Source: Faecalimicrobium dakarense
Lineage (GTDB): Bacteria > Bacillota > Clostridia > Peptostreptococcales > Peptostreptococcaceae
Direction of reading: 5' to 3'
DNA length: 64,000 bases
Assembly (NCBI RefSeq): GCF_000499525.1
Contig: NZ_HG529431.1
Coordinates: forward strand, 29,249 to 93,248
Part shown: positions 1 through 8,729 of the stretch, one piece after another
Layout of the letters: each line of letters opens with the position of its first letter
How positions within the stretch are numbered: the stretch's first letter is position 1
The notes under the pieces: model-generated
The model's database searches: none
The model's input: only the letters and a program-made list of their open reading frames with translations
What the model was told of the DNA's origin: nothing
Position numbers and translations under genes: made by a program

Positions 1-10
1 CCAGCTTTTA

Positions 11-124
11 CTACATCATTGATGTAAGTACACTTAAAAGTGCTGTCATACTTGATACTACAAGAATTGCTACTATAAATATAGCTATAGCTTTATTTTT
101 CTTTTTTTGTTTCACATTTGCCAT
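11..124 (-). CDS. Small single-span membrane protein (37 aa), unrecognised
   Basis: A 37-codon reading frame with a strong ribosome site (GGGGGGA, about 6 nt before the ATG at 124). The peptide starts with a basic stretch ([11 protein letters not shown]) followed by about 20 hydrophobic residues, so it should be a one-pass membrane peptide with its N-terminus inside. It lies just downstream of galU: if the A-run at 149-154 held one more base, galU would stop at 142-144 and this gene would begin 17 nt later, a normal operon spacing. In the sequence as given it overlaps the galU frame by 32 nt. Short basic one-pass proteins of this type are common in Firmicutes, but I assign no function. The start, ribosome site and stop are seen directly; expression is inferred. 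Confidence 0.6.
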   Translation of the reverse strand: MANVKQKKKNKAIAIFIVAILVVSSMTALLSVLTSMM

Positions 125-1033
125 TTATCTTCCCCCCAGTATTATTTATTTTTTGATTATCAAATTTATCGCCAATTTGTCTTAAATATTCTATAAATCC
201 ATCTCTAAGCTCTGGTCTTTTAAGAGCAAAATCTACAGTAGCCTCTAAAAATCCTAACTTATCTCCTACATCATATCTTCTACCATCAAAATTATAAGCA
301 TACATAGCTTCTTTTCTAGATAGCTCCTTTAAAGCGTCTGTAAGTTGAACCTCTCCACCCTTTCCTGCTGGTAGATCTTCTAATATATCAAATATCTCAG
401 GAGTTATTATATATCTACCTAGTATAGCTATGTTAGATGGAGCCTTTCCTGGCTCTGGTTTTTCTACTAAATCTTTAACCTTATAAACTTTATCTTCTAT
501 ATGTTTTGCCGCTATTATACCATACTTGTCCGTATCCTTTGCGTCAACTTTTTGAACACCTAATATAGTAGTTCTATATTCTTCATAAGCATCTATAAGT
601 TGCTTTAGGCAAGGAACTTCATTATCTACAATATCATCTCCAAGCATTATAGCAAATGGTTCATCTCCTATAAAGTGTCTTGCGCAGTATATTGCATCTC
701 CTAGACCCTTAGGTTCTTTTTGTCTTATATAATGTATATTTATCATATTAGATATACTTTGAACTATATCTAATAACTCTTTTTTCCTTTTTGCTCTAGC
801 TCTAACTCTAATTCAACAGATTTATCAAAATGATCTTCTATTGATTTTTTATTTCTACCAGTTATTATAAGTATTTCTTCTATTCCAGATGCAACTGCTT
901 CTTCTATTATATATTGTAATGTCGGTTTATCAACTATTGGTAACATTTCTTTTGGTTGTGCTTTTGTTGCTGGTAAAAATCTAGTACCCAAACCCGCAGC
1001 TGGTATTACAGCCTTCTTAACCTTTCTTTGCAT
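93..1033 (-). CDS. galU: UTP-glucose-1-phosphate uridylyltransferase, frame broken at two A-runs
   Basis: Makes UDP-glucose from UTP and glucose-1-phosphate in the cytoplasm, for glycolipid and wall polysaccharide synthesis. The N-terminal piece (770-1033) has the nucleotidyltransferase signature [20 protein letters not shown] and the second piece (93-746) carries [18 protein letters not shown] and [11 protein letters not shown]. The two join without loss if the 6-base A-run at 780-785 (T on the plus strand) held 7 bases, which restores [17 protein letters not shown] second short run at 149-154 extends the C-terminus past the expected stop at 142-144. The ATG at 1033 has GTGGAGG upstream. A terminator at 1083-1107 separates it from pepF. 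The function is certain; whether the breaks are real or sequencing error is discussed in the findings. Confidence 0.9.
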
Positions 1034-1082
1034 AAAATTATTACCTCCACTAAATAAATTAATTCTCCTATCTTGTATATAT

Positions 1083-1107
1083 AAAAAGCCCTATAAATAG
1101 GACTTTT
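1083..1107 (-). terminator. Terminator after pepF
   Basis: Hairpin AAGTCCTA...TAGGGCTT flanked by A/T runs, 43 nt past the pepF stop and before galU. It can work in both directions. Confidence 0.75.
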
Positions 1108-1149
1108 GATATATATTTTAACATTAATATATTAAACTTGTCATGTAAA

Positions 1150-3063
1150 TTATTTTGATACTAGTTTTTCAAGTTCTTTAACTAGACTATCAAATTTTTT
1201 AATTGTATCTTCTATTGGTTTAGTACTAGTTAAATTAATACCTGAATTCTTTAATAAATTTATAGGATAATCTGACCCGCCTCGTTTAAGAAAATTCATA
1301 TAATTCTCTGGACCATTAGTTAATATATCTTGAGCAAAACTAACTCCTGCACTACATCCTGTAGCATATTTATAAACATAGAAACTATTATAAAAATGTG
1401 GTATTCTTGACCAACCTACTTTTGATAATTGATCTAACTCATAATCTTTTCCATAATATTTTTGTAAAAGTGCCCCCCAAGTATCATCTAATACTAGGGC
1501 ATTTACACTTTCTCCTTTTTCAACCATATCATGTATACTTTTTTCAAACTCAGCATACATAGTTTGGATGTATAAAGTATCTTTTATTAAATCTAAATAT
1601 TGAGTTATATAGTAAGCTTTTTCTTTATCATTACTAGCATTCTTTATAAGAGTTTCGTATAACAATGCCTCATTAGTTGTAGATGCCACCTCGTGAGTAA
1701 ATATTGATGGATCTGAGTTAAAGTAACTTTGATTTTTAGAACTTATATATTCATATGCCGCGTGACCTAATTCATGAGCTAGCGTAGATACTGAGCCTAA
1801 ACTATTGTTATAATTTAATAATACATAAGGGTGATTTCCATAAACCGATAAACAGTATGCACCACTTACCTTATTCTCATTAGAGTATACATCCACCCAT
1901 CTTTCGTTAAACGCTTTATAAAGTATATCTCCATATTCTTCTCCAAGTGGAGCTAAAGCGGAATATACTATACCTTGGCCTTTATCGTAAGTAATATTTT
2001 TATCTATCGGCTCTAACATGGGAACAAACATATCATAATAGTATACCTTATCTAAATTCAAAACTTTTTTTCTAAGACTAACGTATTTATGAAGACTACC
2101 TGTATTTTTACTTACTGTATCTATTAATTTATCGTATACTTTGGTGTCTATATCATCTGATTTTAAATACATATCTAAAGATGAATCATATCCTCTTTCA
2201 CTTGAATAGAATACATTCTTCTTTACTTGACCTATTAATAAGCCTGATAAAACATTTATATTGTCATCGTACGCTAAGAATTCACTTTGATACGCTTTTT
2301 TTCTATCCTCTCTGTCGGTACTTCCCATAGCTGAAGCATACTCAGCAGGAGTTAAATTTGTCTTTTTATCCATATTCTTAAATAAATCATAAAGACGACC
2401 TGGAAGAGAAGACATTGATGAAGTATTCGCAAGTATATCTTCGCTTTTTTCATCTAAGTAATGTTTTTTACATCTTCTAATATCCCCTAGATACATGCCA
2501 TAATTTTTACTTATTTTCCTATCTGATATTATTTTTTCATATTCTTTATCTGATAGTTTTAATATCTCTAACTCTAAATCTGAACATATTCCCATATACT
2601 CTTTATAAGCTTTGCCCATGCTATCATTTAGGTCTAAATACTTATAAGAATTTTTATTTATATCTTGTTTTAATTTAACATACGCAGATAGTTTATTCAC
2701 TCTTACATCAAGCTTTTCTTTAATACCTAAGGCAAAAGATAGGTGAGTTTTTGATTTTGTAACTTTTCCTATATAGTTTTTAAGCTCTTTAGTATCTTTA
2801 CTAAATGATTTAAGCTCTTTTTTCCACTCATCATCACTTTTATATAATGATTGTAAGTTCCAACAAGCTTTAGTGTAATCAATGCTTGGTTTTTGTTGCT
2901 CTTTTTTACTCTCTTGTTCATCTTTTTCTTCGTTATTATTCATAAAATGAGTAATATAATTAATCTTGCTAATACATTGTGCATCAGTTTTTGTGCTCAT
3001 TGGTATAGTACAAAAAATAGATATACATAAAGGTATTATTACTTTACACAGTTTTTTACCCAT
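1150..3063 (-). CDS. pepF: Exported oligoendopeptidase F (M3 family)
   Basis: Zinc metallopeptidase that cleaves short peptides. The M3 motif HELGH (in STLAHELGHAAYEY) is near residue 431, with the usual downstream glutamate region (FTHEVASTTNEALLYE). The total of about 637 residues is a little longer than the usual 600 because the N-terminus has a signal-like segment (GKKLCKVIIPLCISIFCTI) and a low-complexity E/K/Q linker, so this copy is probably secreted or membrane-bound rather than cytosolic. I chose the ATG at 3063 because AAGGATGG lies just before it; an upstream in-frame TTG has no separate ribosome site. The ribosome site lies inside a long inverted repeat (see 3064-3113). It is transcribed alone. 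Confidence 0.88.
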   Translation of the reverse strand: MGKKLCKVIIPLCISIFCTIPMSTKTDAQCISKINYITHFMNNNEEKDEQESKKEQQKPSIDYTKACWNLQSLYKSDDEWKKELKSFSKDTKELKNYIGKVTKSKTHLSFALGIKEKLDVRVNKLSAYVKLKQDINKNSYKYLDLNDSMGKAYKEYMGICSDLELEILKLSDKEYEKIISDRKISKNYGMYLGDIRRCKKHYLDEKSEDILANTSSMSSLPGRLYDLFKNMDKKTNLTPAEYASAMGSTDREDRKKAYQSEFLAYDDNINVLSGLLIGQVKKNVFYSSERGYDSSLDMYLKSDDIDTKVYDKLIDTVSKNTGSLHKYVSLRKKVLNLDKVYYYDMFVPMLEPIDKNITYDKGQGIVYSALAPLGEEYGDILYKAFNERWVDVYSNENKVSGAYCLSVYGNHPYVLLNYNNSLGSVSTLAHELGHAAYEYISSKNQSYFNSDPSIFTHEVASTTNEALLYETLIKNASNDKEKAYYITQYLDLIKDTLYIQTMYAEFEKSIHDMVEKGESVNALVLDDTWGALLQKYYGKDYELDQLSKVGWSRIPHFYNSFYVYKYATGCSAGVSFAQDILTNGPENYMNFLKRGGSDYPINLLKNSGINLTSTKPIEDTIKKFDSLVKELEKLVSK

Positions 3064-3113
3064 AAAAAGCCATCCTTTCAATAAAATCTACTTATCTATT
3101 AGGATGGCTTTTT
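3064..3113 (-). promoter_or_regulatory. Hairpin overlapping the pepF ribosome site
   Basis: Perfect 12-base inverted repeat: AAAAAGCCATCC at 3064-3075 pairs with GGATGGCTTTTT at 3102-3113. In the pepF leader the 3' arm contains the Shine-Dalgarno AAGGATGG and ends in a U-run touching the ATG, so it has the form of a terminator as well as a ribosome-site lock. Confidence 0.55.
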
Positions 3114-3165
3114 GAGTCCATATTATTCAACTATTACCATTAGAAATTTTTTATAACTTAAATAC

Positions 3166-3445
3166 TTATCCACATATTTATACACATATTCACAGGTTAC
3201 TTTATGACAAAAAATAAGTTTTTCCAGTATATATAATTATGTTAATTTTCTCATTTTTTTTACTTTCTAACAGTTTATTAACATTTTTGTAGTTATCAAC
3301 AATTTTTACAACTTATCAACCTATTTTTGTTAATAAGTTCTAGTAATTAATCTATTTATTTAGATATCTAAACAAAAGTTCATTTGTAACATTTTGTCGA
3401 ACTTTGAAATTTCAACATCTTTAGGTATTACTTATTTTATCCACA
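3166..3445. promoter_or_regulatory. DnaA-box cluster with a Spo0A box
   Basis: The gap between spoIIE and pepF holds no gene. It has consensus DnaA boxes (TTATNCACA) at 3166-3174 (TTATCCACA), 3178-3186 (TTATACACA) and 3437-3445 (TTATCCACA), and near matches at 3186-3194 (ATATTCACA), 3293-3301 (TTATCAACA) and 3313-3321 (TTATCAACC). A full Spo0A box TTTGTCGAA is at 3393-3401. The surrounding gene order matches the region close to oriC in Bacillus, but dnaA itself is not in the window. A DnaA-titration or regulatory site is the likely role (inference). Confidence 0.55.
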
Positions 3446-3490
3446 ATTCATTAACATTTTGTCCATACCATGTTGATATATCATTTATCA

Positions 3491-5860
3491 TTAGCTTGAA
3501 CATACTTTAGTAACTAAAACAGTCATATCATCTTCAACATTTCCATCTTGTATATCTATAGCTCTATCTAATATTAAGTTTGCTATTTCCTTAGGATTTG
3601 TAGTATCTATCTTTTGTATAAAGTAAATTAACCAGTTATCACCTAAGTTCTTATTTTTACCTGCATCAAGTATTCCATCAGAAACCATTATTATATAATC
3701 TCCATCTTTCACCTTTACAGATTTTCTATCTAATTTTATATCTGATAATATTCCTACTGGAAGAGATGATGATGATACTAAATCTATATCTTCATTTTCT
3801 CTTTTTATATAAGTAGAACACGCTCCCATCTTTATAGTTTCTAAAGATCCTTTCTTTAAATCCATTATGCCTAAATCTAGAGTTGAAAACATCTCATCTG
3901 AAGATTTTAATAATAACACATTATTTATAGTATTTATAATTATTTCATCTTCAATTTTTGCATCTATCATTTTTTCTAATATATCAATAGTAATTGCAGA
4001 TTCTTCATATGCCTTTTTCCCTTTCCCCATACCATCACTTATTGCTATCATATATTTTCCATCATTTATATCCATGTATGTATAGTTATCCCCGCACAAT
4101 ATATGTCCATCTTTAGACATAGAAGATACCTCTGTTACAGCTTTATATTTTTGTGATTTAGTTAGAACTATTTTACACCTTTCACCTAATGAATGACACC
4201 CTATCTTTTGTGCTGATAAACTTTCTTCAACAAAATCTGAAACTACTTCTATTAGCTTATTTTCACAAACACAACCACTGCTACAAGTTTTCTTCTCTAT
4301 AGTTATTTCAAAATCATCTTCACCTTTACTTATATAACTAACTCTGTCAACCTGTATGCTATTTCTTTCTAAATGATCCTGTATGCTTTTTTCTTTTTCT
4401 ATATCTAAAATTATGCTACTTTCTAAATCATTTGATAGTGATTCGATAGATTTAGATATACTTCTAATTTGATTAGATATTAGTTTTCTACTTTCTGAAA
4501 ACTTTAGATTCCAATTATAATCTATTGCAAACATTTTATAATAGTAATTTGACACTTTTATTATCGCTTCTGGTTTTATACATTCTTTAATAAACTCATC
4601 TGATGCATCATCTATAGTTATCTCTCCATTTTCCTCTAGCTTTTCTAAAATTTCATACATTAAGCTGTAGGTATGATTAAATTTCATTTCCCAACAACGT
4701 CTTTTCATTCCACAGTTTCTGCATTCATCGTTATGTATCATATCAACAACAGTTGCAATATCTCTTTGGTCTATTACCTTTTCTTTTTCTCTTATCTTAT
4801 CAAATGTATAAGCAAGTTCATCATATGCCTTATACATATTTATAAGTCTATTATTAGTTAAATTTTTACTTCTCATTATATAATCGTATATTACTTCATT
4901 TGAAGTTATATTTGTTTTTACAAACTTCTCAAACCTTGCGAAAAATTTCTCTGGTAATATAACTACAATTAAACAAGCTATTAACATATCTCTAATTTGC
5001 GTTAAATTCGAAGTAATTCCAGAAGTATATGCATAAATTATTATCCAACTTAATATATATCCTAATATACAGAAATATTTATTTAATTTACTAAAAGCTC
5101 CACCAACAAGACCTGCAAAAGAATATATTCCCATATATATAATAGATCCTACATTATTTATTATAAATGCTATTCCAACTATTACTCCAGAAGCTGATCC
5201 CATAGGGGAGCCACCTAAAATTGCAGATACTAAAATTAGTACAGTTGCCAAAACTGTTCTAAGAGAAACACCTAATAATGATATATCGCCTATTCCAATT
5301 ATGCTAAAAGTCATTATTAAACTTATAGATATGGCTTCTTCAGCTCTAACAGATATCCTATTATTTGCATTAGTTAATAATCCTATTCCAAATGAAAATA
5401 TATAAGTAGCTACAAAAGTAATTATACTTTCAATAAAAGCTAAGAATATATCATACATATAAGTGTCAGATAGAAATGCTTGTCCTATAGATATAGGTAT
5501 AATTATTGCACTACCTATAAGTGCTAACTTTAATATAGAGGTTATACCTTTTAGCTTTTTACTAATAATCATAAGTATAAATATACATACTGTATATTTA
5601 AGATTATAGGTCATACTATTAGTTGATAAAAATGTACCTGCTAACACAGATATAAATACAGGTAATTTATATCTTTCTATTCTTAATATATATAAGAAAA
5701 ACGCCACTCCTAATGGAGCTATTGATCCTACCAAGATAGATCTGCTTAATAAAAATCCCATTACTGAAAATAAAATTGTATTTGCATCAACATATCTTTT
5801 TATCTTTATATTTTTTAAATCTAAGTTTTTATTTTTTACACTTGCTACAGTTTTCTCCAT
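3491..5860 (-). CDS. spoIIE: Stage II sporulation protein E, PP2C-type phosphatase
   Basis: SpoIIE sits at the asymmetric septum and dephosphorylates SpoIIAA, which releases sigma-F in the forespore. About 789 residues. The N-terminal part (about 25-310) is a bundle of some ten membrane segments, the middle is a cytoplasmic regulatory region, and the C-terminal 200 residues are a PP2C phosphatase with metal-binding motifs (AISDGMGKGKKA, MVSDGILDAG, DDMTVLV). The ATG at 5860 was chosen over an upstream frame opening because GGGGGAG lies at the right distance. That ribosome site is in the 3' arm of a terminator-like hairpin after the ppx-like gene. The middle region has several cysteines (NDECRNCGMKRRC, CSSGCVCE) as in other clostridial SpoIIE proteins. 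Confidence 0.95.
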   Translation of the reverse strand: MEKTVASVKNKNLDLKNIKIKRYVDANTILFSVMGFLLSRSILVGSIAPLGVAFFLYILRIERYKLPVFISVLAGTFLSTNSMTYNLKYTVCIFILMIISKKLKGITSILKLALIGSAIIIPISIGQAFLSDTYMYDIFLAFIESIITFVATYIFSFGIGLLTNANNRISVRAEEAISISLIMTFSIIGIGDISLLGVSLRTVLATVLILVSAILGGSPMGSASGVIVGIAFIINNVGSIIYMGIYSFAGLVGGAFSKLNKYFCILGYILSWIIIYAYTSGITSNLTQIRDMLIACLIVVILPEKFFARFEKFVKTNITSNEVIYDYIMRSKNLTNNRLINMYKAYDELAYTFDKIREKEKVIDQRDIATVVDMIHNDECRNCGMKRRCWEMKFNHTYSLMYEILEKLEENGEITIDDASDEFIKECIKPEAIIKVSNYYYKMFAIDYNWNLKFSESRKLISNQIRSISKSIESLSNDLESSIILDIEKEKSIQDHLERNSIQVDRVSYISKGEDDFEITIEKKTCSSGCVCENKLIEVVSDFVEESLSAQKIGCHSLGERCKIVLTKSQKYKAVTEVSSMSKDGHILCGDNYTYMDINDGKYMIAISDGMGKGKKAYEESAITIDILEKMIDAKIEDEIIINTINNVLLLKSSDEMFSTLDLGIMDLKKGSLETIKMGACSTYIKRENEDIDLVSSSSLPVGILSDIKLDRKSVKVKDGDYIIMVSDGILDAGKNKNLGDNWLIYFIQKIDTTNPKEIANLILDRAIDIQDGNVEDDMTVLVTKVCSS

Positions 5861-5921
5861 AAAAAATCTCCCCCTCATTTGCTTATAAAGAAATTGTAGC
5901 AAAGAGGGGGATTTTTTTTTG
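5861..5921 (-). terminator. Hairpin that ends the ppx-like transcript and contains the spoIIE ribosome site
   Basis: Arms CCCCCTCTTTGC and GCAAATGAGGGGG (one bulge) followed by AGATTTTTT. It begins 30 nt after the ppx-like stop and ends at the spoIIE ATG. It reads as an intrinsic terminator whose 3' arm doubles as the spoIIE Shine-Dalgarno. Confidence 0.6.
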
Positions 5922-5950
5922 TCATATTCGGTTTTGCTTGTCCTAAAATA

Positions 5951-6871
5951 TTAAGACATTTTTTGTGACTTTTGACATATTAAGCCTTCCAAATTATCGT
6001 ATTCACTTACTATTATATTTTCTATTTCTAGGTTTTCCATTATTATATTTAATATTTTTACACCAGCCGTTATAATATCCGCTCTTTTAGGCTGTAAGCC
6101 TTTTAATGTTTTTTTATCACTTAATGTCATTTTCTTTAAATTTTGTAGAATTGTTTTTATATCTTCATGGCTTATGCTACTATTATGTATTTTTTCCATA
6201 GAATATACTTCTAATTCTTGATTAACCGCTGCTAGAGATGTTATTGTTCCACCGATGCCCACAAGTTTTTCTATTTTCCTTTCCTTAATATAATTTAGCG
6301 TATCTCTAATTTCATCCAATATAAATTCAGACATATCTTCAAACTCTATTTCACATATAGGATCTTCCCTTAAAAACTTTTCTGTCATTCTAAGCGCACC
6401 TACATTTTCGCTTTTTGCAAATTTTATTCCTTCTCTATCTCCTATAATAAATTCTGTGGATCCTCCGCCGATATCTATAACTAATATATCTTTTTTATCT
6501 TCTAAGCCCTCTAGTACCCCTTTAAATCCTAGATTAGACTCTTCATTACCACTTACTATCTCAACATCTATACCTGTCTTTTCTTTGGCTAAATCAACAA
6601 AATAATTTCCATTTTTACTATCTCTAAGTGCAGATGTTCCCATACAATAAATATATTCACATTTTTGTTCCTTACAAGTAAGTTCAAACTCTTTTAAAGC
6701 GTCTATATTTCTTTTTATAGCATCTTCTTTTATATATCCATTTTCATCTACACCTTGTCCGATTCTAGTTGTATTAACAAACTTTTCTCTATTTGTTATT
6801 TTACCATCTATATAATCTGCTATTAATAATCTCATTGAATTAGTACCTATATCTATAGCTCCTACTTTCAT
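5951..6871 (-). CDS. Ppx/GppA family phosphatase (exopolyphosphatase-like)
   Basis: Member of the sugar kinase/Hsp70/actin fold family that hydrolyses polyphosphate or pppGpp. The phosphate-1 motif GAIDIGTNSMRLLIADY is at residues 4-20, and the phosphate-2 motif DIGGGSTEFIIG is near 140. The length of 306 residues fits the short two-domain form without the C-terminal HD domain of E. coli Ppx. The start at 6871 is preceded by AAGGAG; the longer upstream frame opening is not supported. It sits between divIC and spoIIE, in the same direction, and ends in the hairpin at 5861-5921. The exact substrate cannot be told from the sequence. Confidence 0.85.
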   Translation of the reverse strand: MKVGAIDIGTNSMRLLIADYIDGKITNREKFVNTTRIGQGVDENGYIKEDAIKRNIDALKEFELTCKEQKCEYIYCMGTSALRDSKNGNYFVDLAKEKTGIDVEIVSGNEESNLGFKGVLEGLEDKKDILVIDIGGGSTEFIIGDREGIKFAKSENVGALRMTEKFLREDPICEIEFEDMSEFILDEIRDTLNYIKERKIEKLVGIGGTITSLAAVNQELEVYSMEKIHNSSISHEDIKTILQNLKKMTLSDKKTLKGLQPKRADIITAGVKILNIIMENLEIENIIVSEYDNLEGLICQKSQKMS

Positions 6872-6934
6872 TACTTTTCTCCTTATCTTTCGTTTAGTTG
6901 TAATTCTCAATTATGTAAAAAGAAGGCAACTAAG

Positions 6935-7216
6935 TTACCTTCTTCCCATGTCAATATATATAGTTTCATCTGGCTTAACCATATTTAATCGTTCTCTTGC
7001 AATGGTTTCTAAGTCTTGAGTCTTGTCAAATTTTTTAAGGTCTTTTATCTCTTTCTTCGTGTCACTTATTTGCTTATTTAAGCTTGCTATCTCGCCTTTA
7101 TATTCTTTTAACTTCGTAAGTTGAAATACAAACCCCGTTATTAAACTTACACAAATGAAAAGTACAAATACAGACATAACCATAAACTGGCCAGAAAATT
7201 TTTTTCTTATGTTCAT
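6935..7216 (-). CDS. divIC: Septum formation initiator, FtsB/DivIC family
   Basis: Small bitopic division protein of 93 residues: a basic cytoplasmic tail, one membrane segment (about 13-33), then a coiled coil (LKEYKGEIASLNKQISDTKK) and a short extracellular tail with the family-typical ETIARERLNMVKPDE. DivIC pairs with FtsL and DivIB at the septum. It lies directly after yabQ, 7 nt away, the same place as divIC in Bacillus. FtsL-like proteins look similar, but position and tail favour DivIC. Confidence 0.88.
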   Translation of the reverse strand: MNIRKKFSGQFMVMSVFVLFICVSLITGFVFQLTKLKEYKGEIASLNKQISDTKKEIKDLKKFDKTQDLETIARERLNMVKPDETIYIDMGRR

Positions 7217-7223
7217 CTCTAAT

Positions 7224-7727
7224 CTACACCCTTTTTCTTTTTATTTTTCTTTTTGTTTTATTTTTAGATTTTCTTTTTACAACATTCTTTGTTGCTAAAA
7301 TCATATTAGGTATATAAAATATCATATCAAATAAAAAGTGTATTGAGTAGATTATAATGTAATACAAATTGTTTGAAATACTGACTATGTATTTTACAGT
7401 TTTTATGAAAAAACTTGTTATTAAATAAATTATTTTATTTATTATTGATAAAATAAATTTACTTACGGTGTTGTAATATAAGATAAAACCAATAAATAGT
7501 GCGGCAAAATGATAATATCTAAGTTCAAAAGATTCTACAGCGTTTACTGTTATAAATATTACCATGGTAGCTAAAATCCAAAATATTGCATCAAACACTA
7601 CTGAAAAGTATTTCATAAACTTAAAATTGGATTTTAGCGCCCTATAAATATCAAACAGTACACCTATAATTATTCCGCCATAGATAGTTGCATAGAAAGA
7701 ACTCGCGTCTTGAGTAAATGGCATCAT
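7224..7727 (-). CDS. yabQ: Spore cortex biosynthesis protein YabQ
   Basis: Membrane protein of 167 residues with about four or five hydrophobic segments and a strongly basic end (KRKSKNKTKRKIKRKRV). YabQ is needed for cortex formation in Bacillus and is made in the mother cell. The N-terminal half (ATIYGGIIIGVLFDIYRAL) matches the family pattern. It begins immediately after the stop of yabP with no gap, so translation is likely coupled, and is followed 7 nt later by divIC. Confidence 0.85.
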   Translation of the reverse strand: MMPFTQDASSFYATIYGGIIIGVLFDIYRALKSNFKFMKYFSVVFDAIFWILATMVIFITVNAVESFELRYYHFAALFIGFILYYNTVSKFILSIINKIIYLITSFFIKTVKYIVSISNNLYYIIIYSIHFLFDMIFYIPNMILATKNVVKRKSKNKTKRKIKRKRV

Positions 7728-7982
7728 CTACTTAAATACTTTCTTAAAGAAATTTTCTTGTGGCTGTTTAGGTTTAGTATATACTATAGAATTTATTGTT
7801 CCAGTTACACTTATAATATTTTCATCTATGCTTAATTTTCCCATGTCTAGATTCTCACCTTCTATTACCATTGCACCTGCAGAAGTTTTCACTTCTACCT
7901 TTTTGTCATTAAAAGAATATATATGCTCTACACCCGAAACAACTAAGTTTTCTCTTTCTTTCAATGTTATATTATGTTCCAT
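7728..7982 (-). CDS. yabP: Sporulation protein YabP
   Basis: 84-residue protein of the YabP/YqfC family, a mostly beta fold conserved in spore formers. Visible features are the start (MEHNITLKERENLVVSGVEH) and the family-typical GAMVIEGENLDMGKL core. Bacillus YabP is dispensable or mildly needed for cortex. A GGGGGGAT ribosome site precedes the ATG. It is first in the yabP-yabQ-divIC string; the 62-nt gap to rqcP leaves room for its own mother-cell promoter, which I could not identify with confidence. Confidence 0.85.
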   Translation of the reverse strand: MEHNITLKERENLVVSGVEHIYSFNDKKVEVKTSAGAMVIEGENLDMGKLSIDENIISVTGTINSIVYTKPKQPQENFFKKVFK

Positions 7983-8044
7983 AAGATCCCCCCAGTTAAT
8001 ATTTCAATTCATACTACTATAAATATACTGCGGGAATACTAAAT

Positions 8045-8287
8045 TTATTCTACTATCTCATACATTTCTTTAGCATCATTTTTTAGTACATGCTCTCTTA
8101 TTTCACTTATTTTAAATTTCATTATTTTTTCCCCGAATTTTATTTCTAATAAATCGCCTATATTAACTTCTGATGAAGATTTGGCTACTTTTCCGTTTAT
8201 AGTAACTATACCTTTATCACAAGCATCCTTAGCAACTGTTCTTCTTTTTATTATTCTTGATACTTTTAAAAATTTATCTAATCTCAT
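8045..8287 (-). CDS. rqcP: S4-domain RNA-binding protein RqcP (YabO/Hsp15 type)
   Basis: 80 residues, almost only an S4 domain (MRLDKFLKVSRIIKRRTVAK at the start, then GIVTINGKVAKSS and the LEIKFGEK strand). In Bacillus this protein acts with RqcH on stalled 50S subunits and promotes alanine tailing of the nascent chain. AGGAGG lies before the ATG. It is located between hup and yabP as in Bacillus; a strong terminator at 8335-8366 separates it from hup. Confidence 0.87.
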   Translation of the reverse strand: MRLDKFLKVSRIIKRRTVAKDACDKGIVTINGKVAKSSSEVNIGDLLEIKFGEKIMKFKISEIREHVLKNDAKEMYEIVE

Positions 8288-8334
8288 ATTTCATCCTCCT
8301 AAGTTGTAACCTTTGCTATTATATAACTATACAG

Positions 8335-8366
8335 AAAAAGTGTGGTAATTATCCCACACTTTTTTC
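8335..8366 (-). terminator. Terminator after hup
   Basis: Stem AAAAAGTGTGG / CCACACTTTTTT with a 7-nt loop, directly after the hup stop. Runs of T on both sides make it work in either direction. Confidence 0.85.
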
Positions 8367-8375
8367 ACTAATTAA

Positions 8376-8654
8376 TTATCCATTTATTATATCTTTTAAC
8401 CCTTTTCCAGCTTTGAATACTGGAGCTTTAGAAGCTGGTATTTCTATAACTTCTTCTGGGTTTCTTGGGTTTCTACCTTGTCTAGCAGCTCTTTCTCTTG
8501 TTTCAAATGTTCCAAATCCAACTAATTGAACTTTTTCACCTTCTACTAATGCTTCTTCAACAGATTTCATAAAAGCGTTTAATGCAGCTTCTGCTTCCTT
8601 CTTTGTTAATTCACTTTTCTCAGCTATTTTTGATACTAATTCAGCTTTGTTCAC
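8376..8654 (-). CDS. hup: DNA-binding protein HU
   Basis: Histone-like protein that bends DNA and compacts the nucleoid; a 92-residue dimer subunit. It has the HU pattern: N-terminal helices ([20 protein letters not shown]), the signature [19 protein letters not shown], and the C-terminal [17 protein letters not shown]. The start is a GTG at 8654, placed 7 nt after AGGAGG; a longer in-frame opening upstream has no ribosome site. A single gene between mazG and rqcP, with a strong terminator behind it. Confidence 0.97.
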   Translation of the reverse strand: MNKAELVSKIAEKSELTKKEAEAALNAFMKSVEEALVEGEKVQLVGFGTFETRERAARQGRNPRNPEEVIEIPASKAPVFKAGKGLKDIING

Positions 8655-8729
8655 GATACTACCTCCTAAAGTTTTTATAATATAGAATTTCATTTTTAAT
8701 AAAAATTCTAGATTTTTGACAAATTTATT

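Noticed and set aside
3166..3445. The DnaA-box region as the chromosomal origin itself
   Set aside because: dnaA and dnaN are not beside it and no clear DNA-unwinding element with DnaA-trio was recognised; the Bacillus gene order puts oriC tens of kb away.
3867..4085. Open frames on the opposite strand inside spoIIE, mfd, pilC, metG and others (60-150 codons)
   Set aside because: They have no ribosome sites, show odd low-complexity composition, and lie fully opposite well-supported genes. They are shadows caused by the AT-rich codon use.
5910..5930. TTTTGTCATA before spoIIE as a Spo0A box
   Set aside because: Two mismatches to TTTGTCGAA and an unfavourable context; not enough for a call, unlike the exact site at 3393-3401.
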